Below the pieces are notes generated by a model. It made no database searches and was not told the DNA's origin. It saw nothing but the letters and a program-made list of their open reading frames with translations. A program made the position numbers and the translations under genes. 28,324 nt of DNA from NCBI GenBank assembly GCA_014859215.1, contig JACUUS010000008.1, forward strand, positions 1 to 28,324. The letters are read 5' to 3'. Each line of letters begins with the position of its first letter. The first letter of the stretch is position 1. The stretch comes from Dehalococcoidia bacterium (lineage in GTDB: Bacteria; Chloroflexota; Dehalococcoidia; SZUA-161). Below are positions 15,152 through 22,460 of the stretch, piece by piece.

Positions 15152-16329
15152 TGGAGAGCATTAAGGATAAAGTCGCCATAATCGGAATGGGATGCAGCAA
15201 ATTCGGCGAACGCTGGGATTCGAGCGCCTGGGACCTCGTTATAGAAGCTACTTCCGAAGCCTTCGAAGATGCCGGCGTGGGACCGAATGATATACAAGCG
15301 GCATGGTCAGGCACTCTCGGCTTCGCCGGAGGCCAGAGCCTTGCATATCCACTCAAGCTGGACTACATCCCCATTGTGCGTGTTGAGAACCTTTGCGGTA
15401 CCGGCCTCGAAACCATCCGCGGCGCGACCTATGCTCTTATCGCGAAGGCATACGACCTGGTTCTTTGCGTGGGCTTTGAGAAAACCAAGGACCGGGGAGT
15501 AGGAGGTCTCGGTTCGGGCGAGCCAATGGGAGGGGTACACCCGGTGTTCGGGATCCAGGCAACGCCTCCCGGGCGCTATGCTCTCGCCGCTACCAGGTAC
15601 TTTGCCCGGTACGGAGCAGAAAAAAAGCATCTGGCGATGATCTCGGCAAAGAGTCACTCCAACGGGGCCAGAAATCCCAAAGCCCACCTCCGACGTGAAG
15701 TCACGGTTGAACAAGTCCTGAACGCCCCTGTTATTGCGTGGCCGCTGGGACTTTACGATTGCTGCGGGGTGACGGATGGGGCCGCGGCGGCGATCCTCTG
15801 CCGTGCTGAAGACGCACCGAAGTTCAGGAACGACTTCATTACGGTGAAGGCGCTTGGCAATGCCGCGGGGCCCGGATGCGGCAAGATGATGACGAATTAT
15901 GACTGGTCACATTGGGAAGAGACTTACAGGGCGACCCAGCAGGTCTATCAGCAGGCCGGTATCAAGAATCCGCGTAAGGAAATCGACATGGTCGAGTGCC
16001 ATGACTGCTTCTCAATAGCCGAGCTCATGTGCTACGAGGATATGGGCTTCTCTGAAAGAGGGAAAGCCAAACATGATATCGAAGCCGGCGCCTTTGCGCT
16101 CAACGGAGAAGTTGCATTTAATGCCGGAGGTGGTTTAAAATCATTTGGGCATCCTGTTGGAGCCAGTGGAGTCCGAGAGGTCTATGAGATATACAAACAG
16201 GTCCAGGGCAAGGCTCAAGACCCCTCGCGCCAGCTCAAGAATGTAGAATTGGGCATCGCCCATAACCAGGGAGGACATCCCGGCACCTTCATGTGCAGTA
16301 TGGGCATCTTTGGCGTGCCCGGGAGATAG
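15151..16329 (+). CDS. thiolase family protein (SCP-x type)
   Basis: Thiolases of this type form or cleave 3-oxoacyl-CoA. The 392-residue protein has the nucleophilic cysteine in VENLCGTG (Cys82), the VECHDCFSIAELM motif with His284, and the second catalytic histidine in SFGHPVGASG (His334), so it looks active. It resembles the SCP-x/archaeal acetoacetyl-CoA thiolase branch, which commonly works with DUF35 partners. Translation is coupled to the preceding HMGCS-DUF35 gene through TAATG, which strongly suggests a complex. The substrate is not deducible: acetyl-CoA condensation, beta-oxidation or an aromatic-succinyl-CoA-type cleavage are all possible. It ends 143 bases before rplJ, with the L10 leader between. 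Confidence 0.9.
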   Translation: MESIKDKVAIIGMGCSKFGERWDSSAWDLVIEATSEAFEDAGVGPNDIQAAWSGTLGFAGGQSLAYPLKLDYIPIVRVENLCGTGLETIRGATYALIAKAYDLVLCVGFEKTKDRGVGGLGSGEPMGGVHPVFGIQATPPGRYALAATRYFARYGAEKKHLAMISAKSHSNGARNPKAHLRREVTVEQVLNAPVIAWPLGLYDCCGVTDGAAAAILCRAEDAPKFRNDFITVKALGNAAGPGCGKMMTNYDWSHWEETYRATQQVYQQAGIKNPRKEIDMVECHDCFSIAELMCYEDMGFSERGKAKHDIEAGAFALNGEVAFNAGGGLKSFGHPVGASGVREVYEIYKQVQGKAQDPSRQLKNVELGIAHNQGGHPGTFMCSMGIFGVPGR

Positions 16330-16354
16330 AGTACCGTATATATCCTGAACTAAA

Positions 16355-16416
16355 TATGCTGAAGACAGCAGGCGCCTTAAACGGCTTAAACCTCTGCCTG
16401 CCGAGGCTGCTTCTAG
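16355..16416 (+). promoter_or_regulatory. ribosomal protein L10 leader
   Basis: The untranslated region before rplJ contains the conserved halves of the L10/L12-binding leader: GACAGCAGGCG (16364-16374) and CTGCCTGCCGAGG (16393-16405), which pair around an internal TTAAAC-containing region (repeated at 16377 and 16386). In bacteria the L10(L12)4 complex binds this element to repress the rplJL unit. The match is by memory of the consensus. Confidence 0.75.
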
Positions 16417-16424
16417 AAGATAGA

Positions 16425-16459
16425 GTGTCCTTGTGCGCAGGCGCAGGGGCACTTTTTTT
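16425..16459 (+). terminator. attenuator hairpin before rplJ
   Basis: GTGTCC (16425-16430) pairs with GGGCAC (16447-16452), and an inner stem TGCG/CGCA closes a CAGG loop. Seven T residues (16453-16459) follow, and the rplJ ribosome-binding site GGAGGA starts straight after. This is an intrinsic terminator between the L10 leader and rplJ, as expected for attenuation by L10. Confidence 0.75.
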
Positions 16460-16471
16460 GGAGGAACGATA

Positions 16472-16993
16472 ATGACCACAAAGAGAAAGACCGAACTGGT
16501 GGAGGAGCTGACCGAACTCCTCACCAGGAACAGGTTCATCGTGGCGACAGACTACCGCGGGCTTTCGGTCAGCGAGCTTTCGGAATTACGGAAGCAGTTG
16601 CGTGCGATAGAAAGCGAATACCACATCGTCAAGAACACGCTCGTTGACTTCGCCGCCCGTAACTCGGGGAAGACCGCTATAGCCGAGGTGCTCAAGGGAC
16701 CTACCGCGCTCGCGTTCTCCCGAAAGGACATAGCTCAGCTCACAAAAACGATCATGGATTATGCGCGGGTATCGAAAAGCACCCTCAGCATAAAGGGCAT
16801 GCTCGTCGACAACCGCCTGTATGGCGCCGACAAGTCAGCGGTCATAGCGGCCCTTCCTCCGGTGGAGGTAATGAGAGCCCGCCTGGTGGGAGCACTCATG
16901 GGCCCCGTGTATGCCCTGCATACCGTTCTTTCCGCGAATTTACGCGGCCTGACTAACGTACTCAATGCAAGAATGCAGCAACTAGGAGGATAA
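16472..16993 (+). CDS. rplJ: 50S ribosomal protein L10
   Basis: uL10 anchors the L7/L12 stalk on the ribosome. The 173-residue protein starts MTTKRKTELVEELTELL, has the DYRGLSVSELSELRKQLR and VKNTLVDFAAR segments, and a C-terminal helix ending LNARMQQLGG that would bind bL12 dimers. ATG 16472 follows GGAGGA; the frame is open from 16433, but that part lies in the attenuator. The stop is one base before the rplL start codon. Confidence 0.95.
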   Translation: MTTKRKTELVEELTELLTRNRFIVATDYRGLSVSELSELRKQLRAIESEYHIVKNTLVDFAARNSGKTAIAEVLKGPTALAFSRKDIAQLTKTIMDYARVSKSTLSIKGMLVDNRLYGADKSAVIAALPPVEVMRARLVGALMGPVYALHTVLSANLRGLTNVLNARMQQLGG

Positions 16994-16994
16994 G

Positions 16995-17495
16995 ATGCAC
17001 AGCGAGGAGACAACGGCCCGGGAGGCTGCTCAGGAAGCCACACCGGCTACAGAGGAAGAGAAGGCCCCCAAGAAGCGAACCGCTACAGCAAAGAAGGAAA
17101 GCAAATCAATGAGCAAGGACGAATTGATCGCCGCCATCAAGGAAATGTCCGTCCTCGAGTTGTCCGAACTGGTAAAGGCGATCGAGGAGACCTTTGGAGT
17201 GAGCGCGGCGCCGACGATGGTCGCCGCTCCCGCCGGAGCCGCACCCGTTTCTCAGGAAGCTGCCGCTCCTGAGGTGGAAGAGCAGACCGAGTTCACCGTC
17301 ATCCTGAAAGATGTCGGCCCCAACAAGATCAGTGTGATCAAGACCGTCCGCGAAGTCACCACACTGGGCCTCAAGGAGGCCAAGGAACTCGTTGAAAGCG
17401 CACCGAAGCCGGTCAAGGAAAGCATAACCAGGGCTGAGGCCGCAGCGCTCAAGGAGAAACTGGAAGCCGCAGGCGCAGCCGTTGAGGTGAAGTAG
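16995..17495 (+). CDS. rplL: 50S ribosomal protein L7/L12 with N-terminal extension
   Basis: bL12 is the multicopy stalk protein that recruits translational GTPases. Residues 39-166 look like a normal L7/L12: MSKDELIAAIKEMSVLELSELVKAIEE at the N-domain, an Ala-Pro hinge, and the FTVILKDVGPNKISVIKTVRE...LGLKEAKELVE C-domain. The odd part is a 38-residue Glu/Ala/Thr/Lys-rich extension before it. ATG 16995 has an almost perfect ribosome-binding site, AGGAGG (16984-16989), five bases upstream. The internal ATG 17109, which would give a standard 128-residue protein, has only AAGGAAA at long spacing. The extended form is therefore likelier, though both could be made. Confidence 0.93.
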   Translation: MHSEETTAREAAQEATPATEEEKAPKKRTATAKKESKSMSKDELIAAIKEMSVLELSELVKAIEETFGVSAAPTMVAAPAGAAPVSQEAAAPEVEEQTEFTVILKDVGPNKISVIKTVREVTTLGLKEAKELVESAPKPVKESITRAEAAALKEKLEAAGAAVEVK

Positions 17496-17513
17496 AGTCC
17501 TCCGGAGGTAGCT

Positions 17514-18224
17514 ATGGCTCGTTCAGGGGCGGTAGAGTACCAGCCTCTGATAAAGGAGTTGCCCGCATCGGAGCGGCCCAGGGAGAGGCTCAAGCAGTAC
17601 GGCGCCTCGTCCCTCTCCAATGCCGAGCTTCTGGCTGTCATCCTGCGCACAGGTGCGGCCTCCGAAAGCGTCCTGAATGTAGCCGCCAGACTGCTTGCGA
17701 AGTTCGGGGGTCTTCCCGGCCTATCGCGCACCAGCTTCAACGAGCTTTGTTCCCAGCACGGCCTGGGGAAGGCCAAGTCAGCCCAGATCAAGGCCGCGCT
17801 TGAGCTGGGCCGCAGACTGCTTTCGACCGAAGTAGAAGAGCGGATGACGGTCAGGTCCCCGGCGGACGTAGCCAACCTCCTGCTCGCTGAAATGGGGTTC
17901 CTGGAACAGGAAGAGCTACGGCTGCTGCTCCTGGATACCCGGAACCAGGTTCTGGCTGTTCCGCAGGTGTATAAGGGCAGTGTGAACACTTCTCAGGTAA
18001 GAATAGGCGAACTGTTCAGGGATGCAGTGCGACAGAACTCGCCGGCCATCATCATAGTGCATAATCACCCGTCGGGCGATCCCACACCAAGTCCCGAGGA
18101 CGTCACCGTAACGGAGCAGGCGCTCAAGGCGGGCAAGCTGCTGGATATAGACGTGCTCGACCACATCATTTTCGGCCGGCAGCGTTACGTCAGCTTGAAG
18201 GAACGGGGGTTAGGCTTCGGCTAG
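17514..18224 (+). CDS. radC: RadC family JAB-domain protein
   Basis: RadC proteins have an N-terminal helix-hairpin-helix region and a C-terminal JAMM/MPN+ domain; despite the name, a repair role is doubtful. The 236-residue product shows the HhH-like stretch GLGKAKSAQIKAALELGRR (about 83-101) and the JAMM signature with His183, His185 and Asp189 in IIVHNHPSGDP. Length is normal (about 225). A ribosome-binding site CGGAGG precedes ATG 17514. It is 18 bases after rplL and so probably shares its transcript, where rpoB is more usual. A strong hairpin follows. Confidence 0.93.
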   Translation: MARSGAVEYQPLIKELPASERPRERLKQYGASSLSNAELLAVILRTGAASESVLNVAARLLAKFGGLPGLSRTSFNELCSQHGLGKAKSAQIKAALELGRRLLSTEVEERMTVRSPADVANLLLAEMGFLEQEELRLLLLDTRNQVLAVPQVYKGSVNTSQVRIGELFRDAVRQNSPAIIIVHNHPSGDPTPSPEDVTVTEQALKAGKLLDIDVLDHIIFGRQRYVSLKERGLGFG

Positions 18225-18249
18225 CCCCGGCTCACGGTGGAAGGCGACT

Positions 18250-18282
18250 AGAAAGGGCTCAGCTTGAAGCTGAGCCCTTTCT
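18250..18282. terminator. bidirectional terminator between radC and cooS
   Basis: A near-perfect 15-bp stem pairs AGAAAGGGCTCAGCT (18250-18264) with AGCTGAGCCCTTTCT (18268-18282), with a TGA loop. It lies between convergent genes (radC plus, cooS minus). Short A and T runs at the stem base make it usable in both directions. Confidence 0.75.
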
Positions 18283-18299
18283 CCATTACGCCGTGTTCG

Positions 18300-20267
18300 T
18301 TACTTTATCGAGTACGCGCCGTGTTTGTCCGGGGCGAATTCGCCCGGCATGTATGTCTTGCTGTGAGCGTACTTCGTCGGGCTATACTCTTCCAGCTTGA
18401 GCGCCTTCCGCTTGGCATCGATGTGCGCAATGGCGTCTTCGACTGCTTTCTTGTGGTCGCCCTCGAAGATGAATGAAGCGCCCACCTTCTCCTTCCAGCC
18501 TTCCGTGATCAGGCGGGTTACTTCCTCGGAGCCGGCGACAGGCGAACCCACACCCATCCAGGTGGTGACGCCGGAAGCCACGAAGTAGGTGCCGATGGAT
18601 ATGGCCTTCTCGGACATCCACTCCGGCGCGAACCCCGCTGCCGGCAGGTCGCTGATGTCATCGCCCAGGCCGCCTTCGTTCACGCACTGTGCAAGCACGG
18701 TGAGGATACGACTGTTATCTACGCAGGAACCCATGTGAAGTACGGGCGGGATGCCGATTGTCTGACAAATTTCCCTCAGCCCGGGCCCGCAGTGGTCCAT
18801 GACCTCGGGGGTAAGCAATCCCTGCTTCGCGCAGGCAATCGCGTTACACCCCGTCGTTACCACAAGAACGTCGTTCTTAATCAGCTCTTTGACGATGTAG
18901 AGGTGCGGGTCATCATGCGTGACCCGTGGGTTATTGCAGCCCACAACACCAGCGGCGCCTCTGATCCTTCCGGCCATGACCGCGTCGTTAAACGGGCGGA
19001 ACGACTCGCGCAGGCTCCCGCCGAGCATGTAGGCAATGTACTCGTGGGAGAAGCCCGCTACCAGGCGGTCCTGGATATCGGGAATAAGCACCTGTCCCCT
19101 CTTCGGGAAATTGTCTATGGCCGTGCGAAGAATCGATTTCGCTATCTCCATGGCCTTGTCTTCGTGGAACTCTATGTGGATAGCGCCCGTCAGCTTCGCC
19201 TTGGGGGAGGTGCTGATGATCTTCGTGTGGTAGTTCTTCGCGGTCTCAACGATACCCTGCATTATGCACTGGATATCCACCACCATTGCGTCTACCGCGC
19301 CGGTTAGAATCGCCAGCTCCTGTGCCAGGAAGTTGCCCAGCAGAGGTACGCCCTGCCGCATGAGCACCTCGTTGGCTGTGCAGCAAATGCCGGAGAGGTT
19401 GATTCCCTTGGCGCCCTTTGACTTCGCGTATGCAACGATCTCGGGATCGCTTGCCGCCGCTACAATGAGCTCGGAAAGCGTCGGCTCGTGGCCGTGGATC
19501 ACAACATTGACCTCGTCCTCCCGCAGGGTGCCGAAATTAGAGCCGGATGCTACCGGAGCCGGGGTCCCAAACAGAATATCGCTGATGTCCGTACTCAGCA
19601 TCGAGCCGCCCCAGCCGTCCGCGAGAGAGGCCCGCATCGCGTGGTCAAGAATGTGGTCCGCGTCCTGGTCCACTCCTACGCTCGTCCTGTGCATTATCTC
19701 CACGATCTCGCGGTCAATCGCGCGCGGAGTAATACCCAGCTTGCGCCAGATTTCCTGCCGCTTGGCTGGAGCTCTCTTCACATAGATCAACTCACCTTCG
19801 AGGCGGCCGAACTCGCCAAGGGCTACTCTTGCCACGTCAGCACCGACTTCTTCCTTGGACCTTCCTTTCTCCGGGACTCCAAGGTACTCGGCTACCCTTC
19901 TGAGTTTCCTTTCGTCCTTGATATGATAGTCAGGAGCCTCGCCGGTAGCGGCTCCCAGCAGTGTGAAAGCCATGTCGCGACCATGGTCGGAGTGGGCTGC
20001 TGCACCACCTGCCACCCAGCGGGCCAGGTTTCTGGCGGCGACGGTCTCCTTCGTAGCGCCGCATATGCCGACCGTAGTCTTGCCGACCAGGCGGCATGGT
20101 CCCATAAAGCAGTTCCTGCAGCAACTGCCATCGTGCCCGATAGGGCAAGGTTTCGTCTCTTCTGCCCGGCTAAAAGCCGTCGACACACCGTCAGCCCGAG
20201 CCTTCTCCAGCATCTCGACTACTACGGGGTCAATGCTCTTCTTATCGGGGCCCTTCTTCTCGGCCAT
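18300..20267 (-). CDS. cooS: anaerobic Ni-carbon-monoxide dehydrogenase catalytic subunit
   Basis: This enzyme interconverts CO and CO2 at a Ni-Fe-S C-cluster, in respiration of CO or the Wood-Ljungdahl pathway. The 655-residue protein has the full ligand set by comparison with known CooS proteins. The D-cluster uses Cys41 and Cys49, and the B-cluster Cys50, Cys53, Cys58 and Cys69. The C-cluster uses His260 (HGHEPT), Cys296 (GICCTANE), Cys334 (DIQCIMQ), Cys444 (VGCNNPR), Cys474 (TTGCNAIAC) and Cys515 (MGSCVDNS). Lys554 matches the acid-base lysine. Length is that of monofunctional CooS/AcsA (about 630-675). The ribosome-binding site AGGAG and a good promoter lie upstream. No acetyl-CoA synthase, CooC or hydrogenase gene is adjacent. 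The call is firm; which pathway it serves is not visible. Confidence 0.97.
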   Translation of the reverse strand: MAEKKGPDKKSIDPVVVEMLEKARADGVSTAFSRAEETKPCPIGHDGSCCRNCFMGPCRLVGKTTVGICGATKETVAARNLARWVAGGAAAHSDHGRDMAFTLLGAATGEAPDYHIKDERKLRRVAEYLGVPEKGRSKEEVGADVARVALGEFGRLEGELIYVKRAPAKRQEIWRKLGITPRAIDREIVEIMHRTSVGVDQDADHILDHAMRASLADGWGGSMLSTDISDILFGTPAPVASGSNFGTLREDEVNVVIHGHEPTLSELIVAAASDPEIVAYAKSKGAKGINLSGICCTANEVLMRQGVPLLGNFLAQELAILTGAVDAMVVDIQCIMQGIVETAKNYHTKIISTSPKAKLTGAIHIEFHEDKAMEIAKSILRTAIDNFPKRGQVLIPDIQDRLVAGFSHEYIAYMLGGSLRESFRPFNDAVMAGRIRGAAGVVGCNNPRVTHDDPHLYIVKELIKNDVLVVTTGCNAIACAKQGLLTPEVMDHCGPGLREICQTIGIPPVLHMGSCVDNSRILTVLAQCVNEGGLGDDISDLPAAGFAPEWMSEKAISIGTYFVASGVTTWMGVGSPVAGSEEVTRLITEGWKEKVGASFIFEGDHKKAVEDAIAHIDAKRKALKLEEYSPTKYAHSKTYMPGEFAPDKHGAYSIK

Positions 20268-20312
20268 TCTTACTCCTTTGCCATAGTTATGGGTCGGGTT
20301 TGCACCGGCTTC

Positions 20313-20341
20313 ATCTTAGCATATGACGCAAGGTATGTAAA
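20313..20341 (-). promoter_or_regulatory. cooS promoter
   Basis: Read on the minus strand: TTTACA (-35, 20341-20336, five of six), 17-base spacer, then TGC-TAAGAT (extended -10, hexamer 20318-20313, four of six). The transcription start is predicted near 20306, giving a leader of about 38 bases to the cooS ATG. It stands back to back with the tRNA-Pro promoter. Confidence 0.6.
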
Positions 20342-20361
20342 TCGGCTATGCTCGCCCCGCG

Positions 20362-20390
20362 TTGATACTGAACCGGCATTCGGATATAAT
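20362..20390 (+). promoter_or_regulatory. tRNA-Pro promoter
   Basis: TTGATA (20362-20367, five of six) and a perfect TATAAT (20385-20390) are separated by 17 bases, the best sigma-70-type promoter in the window. It points to the tRNA at 20450. Confidence 0.72.
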
Positions 20391-20449
20391 GATTGAGCCG
20401 GGCGCAACATCGGTCCTCCTTGCGCCGTTATCTGTATTTTGCCTCTCAT

Positions 20450-20524
<75 letters not shown>

Positions 20525-20615
20525 GTCTTTTTGTCCACGCTTCCCCCTCTGCCGACATCGCTATAAGTGACCTAATTCGCAGGATATGGCACAGTCGCAG
20601 CCGCTCACAAGGTAG

Positions 20616-21698
20616 TCAGCGGTTCATGAGCTTCACGAAATCTGCTGTTGTGCCTTTCTCAGCAGTTATCTGAAGTGCCATATCGGTTGACGTCTGTGGA
20701 GTTTCAGGAACGTGTTGCCGGGGAACAAGGTGCACAGCTTCGACATCGCAAGCTGAAACACAAAGGCCGCACCCGATGCATCGTTCCTGGTCAACTACCG
20801 CCACTGACCCTTCAACCTTTATGGCTGAAACCGGGCAGCGCTCGTCTTCACATATCCCGCACCCCGTACAGAGACTTGCGTCAACCTGCGACTGCCATCT
20901 GCTTACGGCGAACGCATTCGGATTCTTGAGCTGGGTGAGCCCGCGTAGAACGGTACAACAACAGGGGCAGCAATTGCAGAGAAGGTTCAAACGATCCTGG
21001 CTGTTGTTTGTAGTGTGCACTAAGCCGCCTTCTTCAGCGCGACGCACCACATCCAGTGCTTCTTTCTGCGTGATTTCCCTGGCAAAGCCTCTTTCAATCA
21101 GATAACGACCAGTCCTGTCAAAAATCAGGCACACATCTCTTGGCTTATCGCAAGCCCCGACGCTTACGCGGCAGGCACAGTGGGCGAGTGCATAGGTATC
21201 GTTCCTCTCCAGCATTTTGGAGATGACCTCGAATGGAAGTACCTCGATTCGGGTATCGATGGCTTTTTCAATGGGAATCACCCTTGCAATAGGAGTGCGG
21301 CTCCCCGCAAACGAGTCCCCCAGTCCTTCGCGGTGATACTCCTCCCACAGTTTTGCCAGTGCCTCGTGCTCAGGCCCACCGCCCCCTTTCATGAAGGGGA
21401 ACTCAAAGAGTCCGGGAATGGTGGGAAGCAGAGAGTACTCCATGACTTCGCCTTTTCTCCGATTGAAGACTACGCCTTTGTTAGCCATTGACTCGCACAA
21501 CGCCCAGGCGTCTTCCACAGAGACGCCGGCTTTGGCTGCAATCTCGTTGACTGGTGTGGGGCTGAATAGCATTACCAGTGCAATCTTTATCTCCTCCGGC
21601 GTGAACAGAATCCTCAGGATTTGGTCAAATTTCTCTGAAGGCGGAGCACCGGCAAGATGCTTATCCAGTATTTCGCGCAATTTTTCATACTGATCCAT
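20616..21698 (-). CDS. multi-cluster Fe-S protein with winged-helix-like N-terminus and two [4Fe-4S] ferredoxin motifs
   Basis: The function of this 360-residue protein is unknown. Residues about 25-95 look like a winged helix (PVNEIAAKAGVSVEDAWAL, then a strand-rich wing). A middle domain carries Cys174 and Cys176 (CACR), Cys183 and Cys190, and then an unusual cysteine-dense CNCCPCCC (Cys241, 243, 244, 246, 247, 248). The C-terminal part is a bacterial-type 2[4Fe-4S] ferredoxin (Cys277/280/283/288 and Cys307/310/313/317). Similar architectures occur in anaerobes as uncharacterised 4Fe-4S proteins. The ribosome-binding site GAGGAAAG precedes ATG. It is on the same strand as cooS but has its own promoter and a tRNA between them; an electron-transfer role with CODH is possible but unproved. 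Confidence 0.85.
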   Translation of the reverse strand: MDQYEKLREILDKHLAGAPPSEKFDQILRILFTPEEIKIALVMLFSPTPVNEIAAKAGVSVEDAWALCESMANKGVVFNRRKGEVMEYSLLPTIPGLFEFPFMKGGGGPEHEALAKLWEEYHREGLGDSFAGSRTPIARVIPIEKAIDTRIEVLPFEVISKMLERNDTYALAHCACRVSVGACDKPRDVCLIFDRTGRYLIERGFAREITQKEALDVVRRAEEGGLVHTTNNSQDRLNLLCNCCPCCCTVLRGLTQLKNPNAFAVSRWQSQVDASLCTGCGICEDERCPVSAIKVEGSVAVVDQERCIGCGLCVSACDVEAVHLVPRQHVPETPQTSTDMALQITAEKGTTADFVKLMNR

Positions 21699-22141
21699 GC
21701 TTCTTTCCTCACGAAATGATTAGCCTGGTAGCGGCATTCACCTCTATCGCACAGTCACTTCGGTCAGGCAAACCACCACGAAGCCAATTATATGCCATTT
21801 GCCGCAGGAAACCAAAACAAAGTCGTATCCCGCAAAGGGATCTCTGTCAGAAGATGCCTGACGCCCTCATAAGTCTTCAGAGTGAAGATGGAGGCCGCTG
21901 AAACGATGCACAACGTTCACTAACCCGTGTCTGTCTGAACGGGACAAATGTCACATTTTCTTAACTCTTTTGCGAACCCATTTGATGACTTTTTCATGCC
22001 TGAGCCTCTATTATTTCCTCAGACTCTGGCTATATGACTCCCTGCGCACGCGGTCGCCCGCCGCCGCTATTTCCAGAATGAGATGAACGATATTGAAATC
22101 GATGCAGGCCAGACGACTTATCCCAAAGGAGGACCGGAAAC
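21699..22141. other. 443-base intergenic region
   Basis: This gap separates divergent genes. It holds the minus-strand promoter of the Fe-S protein (21787-21815). On the other side, a low-quality TTGATG (21982-21987) followed by TATTAT (22009-22014) with a 21-base spacer is the only candidate for the DUF3243 gene. A 61-codon plus-strand frame (21716-21901) has no recognisable features. I saw no RNA gene or repeat here. Confidence 0.5.
21787..21815 (-). promoter_or_regulatory. promoter of the Fe-S protein gene
   Basis: On the minus strand, TTGGTT (21815-21810) is followed after 17 bases by a perfect TATAAT (21792-21787). The predicted start near 21780 leaves a leader of about 80 bases. Confidence 0.5.
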
Positions 22142-22423
22142 ATGCAAAGGACTCAAGAAAAAGAGAAGTGTATAGAGGCAATGGACTTCATGAAGGACTG
22201 GGACACATGGAGAAAGACTCTGAAAGATAGCATCGAAGAGGGTCGCAAGTACGGGATGTCGGATGATACTATAAAGCGCCTGTCGGTAGCCGTGGGAGAT
22301 TACCTCGCTCTTAAGGTTTGCCCGGCTACCAAGGAAGAGGAGTTGCTCAGGGATTTGTGGAGCGTAGCGACACAGGACGAGAGAAAGGTCCTGGCAACCC
22401 TCATATTCAAAATGGTCGACTAG
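22142..22423 (+). CDS. DUF3243 domain protein
   Basis: This small 93-residue, charged, helical protein matches the DUF3243 family known from B. subtilis YmfJ. The aligned core runs from WDTWRKTLKDSIEEGRKYGM through VGDYLALKVCPATKEEELLRDLW to ATLIFKMV. Function is unknown in all members. There is no signal peptide or membrane segment. A strong ribosome-binding site AAAGGAGGA lies at 22125-22133 before ATG 22142. It stands alone between two minus-strand genes, with its 3' end 38 bases from the convergent ATP-grasp gene. Confidence 0.85.
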   Translation: MQRTQEKEKCIEAMDFMKDWDTWRKTLKDSIEEGRKYGMSDDTIKRLSVAVGDYLALKVCPATKEEELLRDLWSVATQDERKVLATLIFKMVD

Positions 22424-22460
22424 CGGCCGGGAGTGTCCAATCCGGCAGGACCCTCCGGGC

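Noticed and set aside
21716..21901. 61-codon plus-strand frame
   Set aside because: No ribosome-binding site or family features, and it overlaps the promoter of the minus-strand Fe-S gene.
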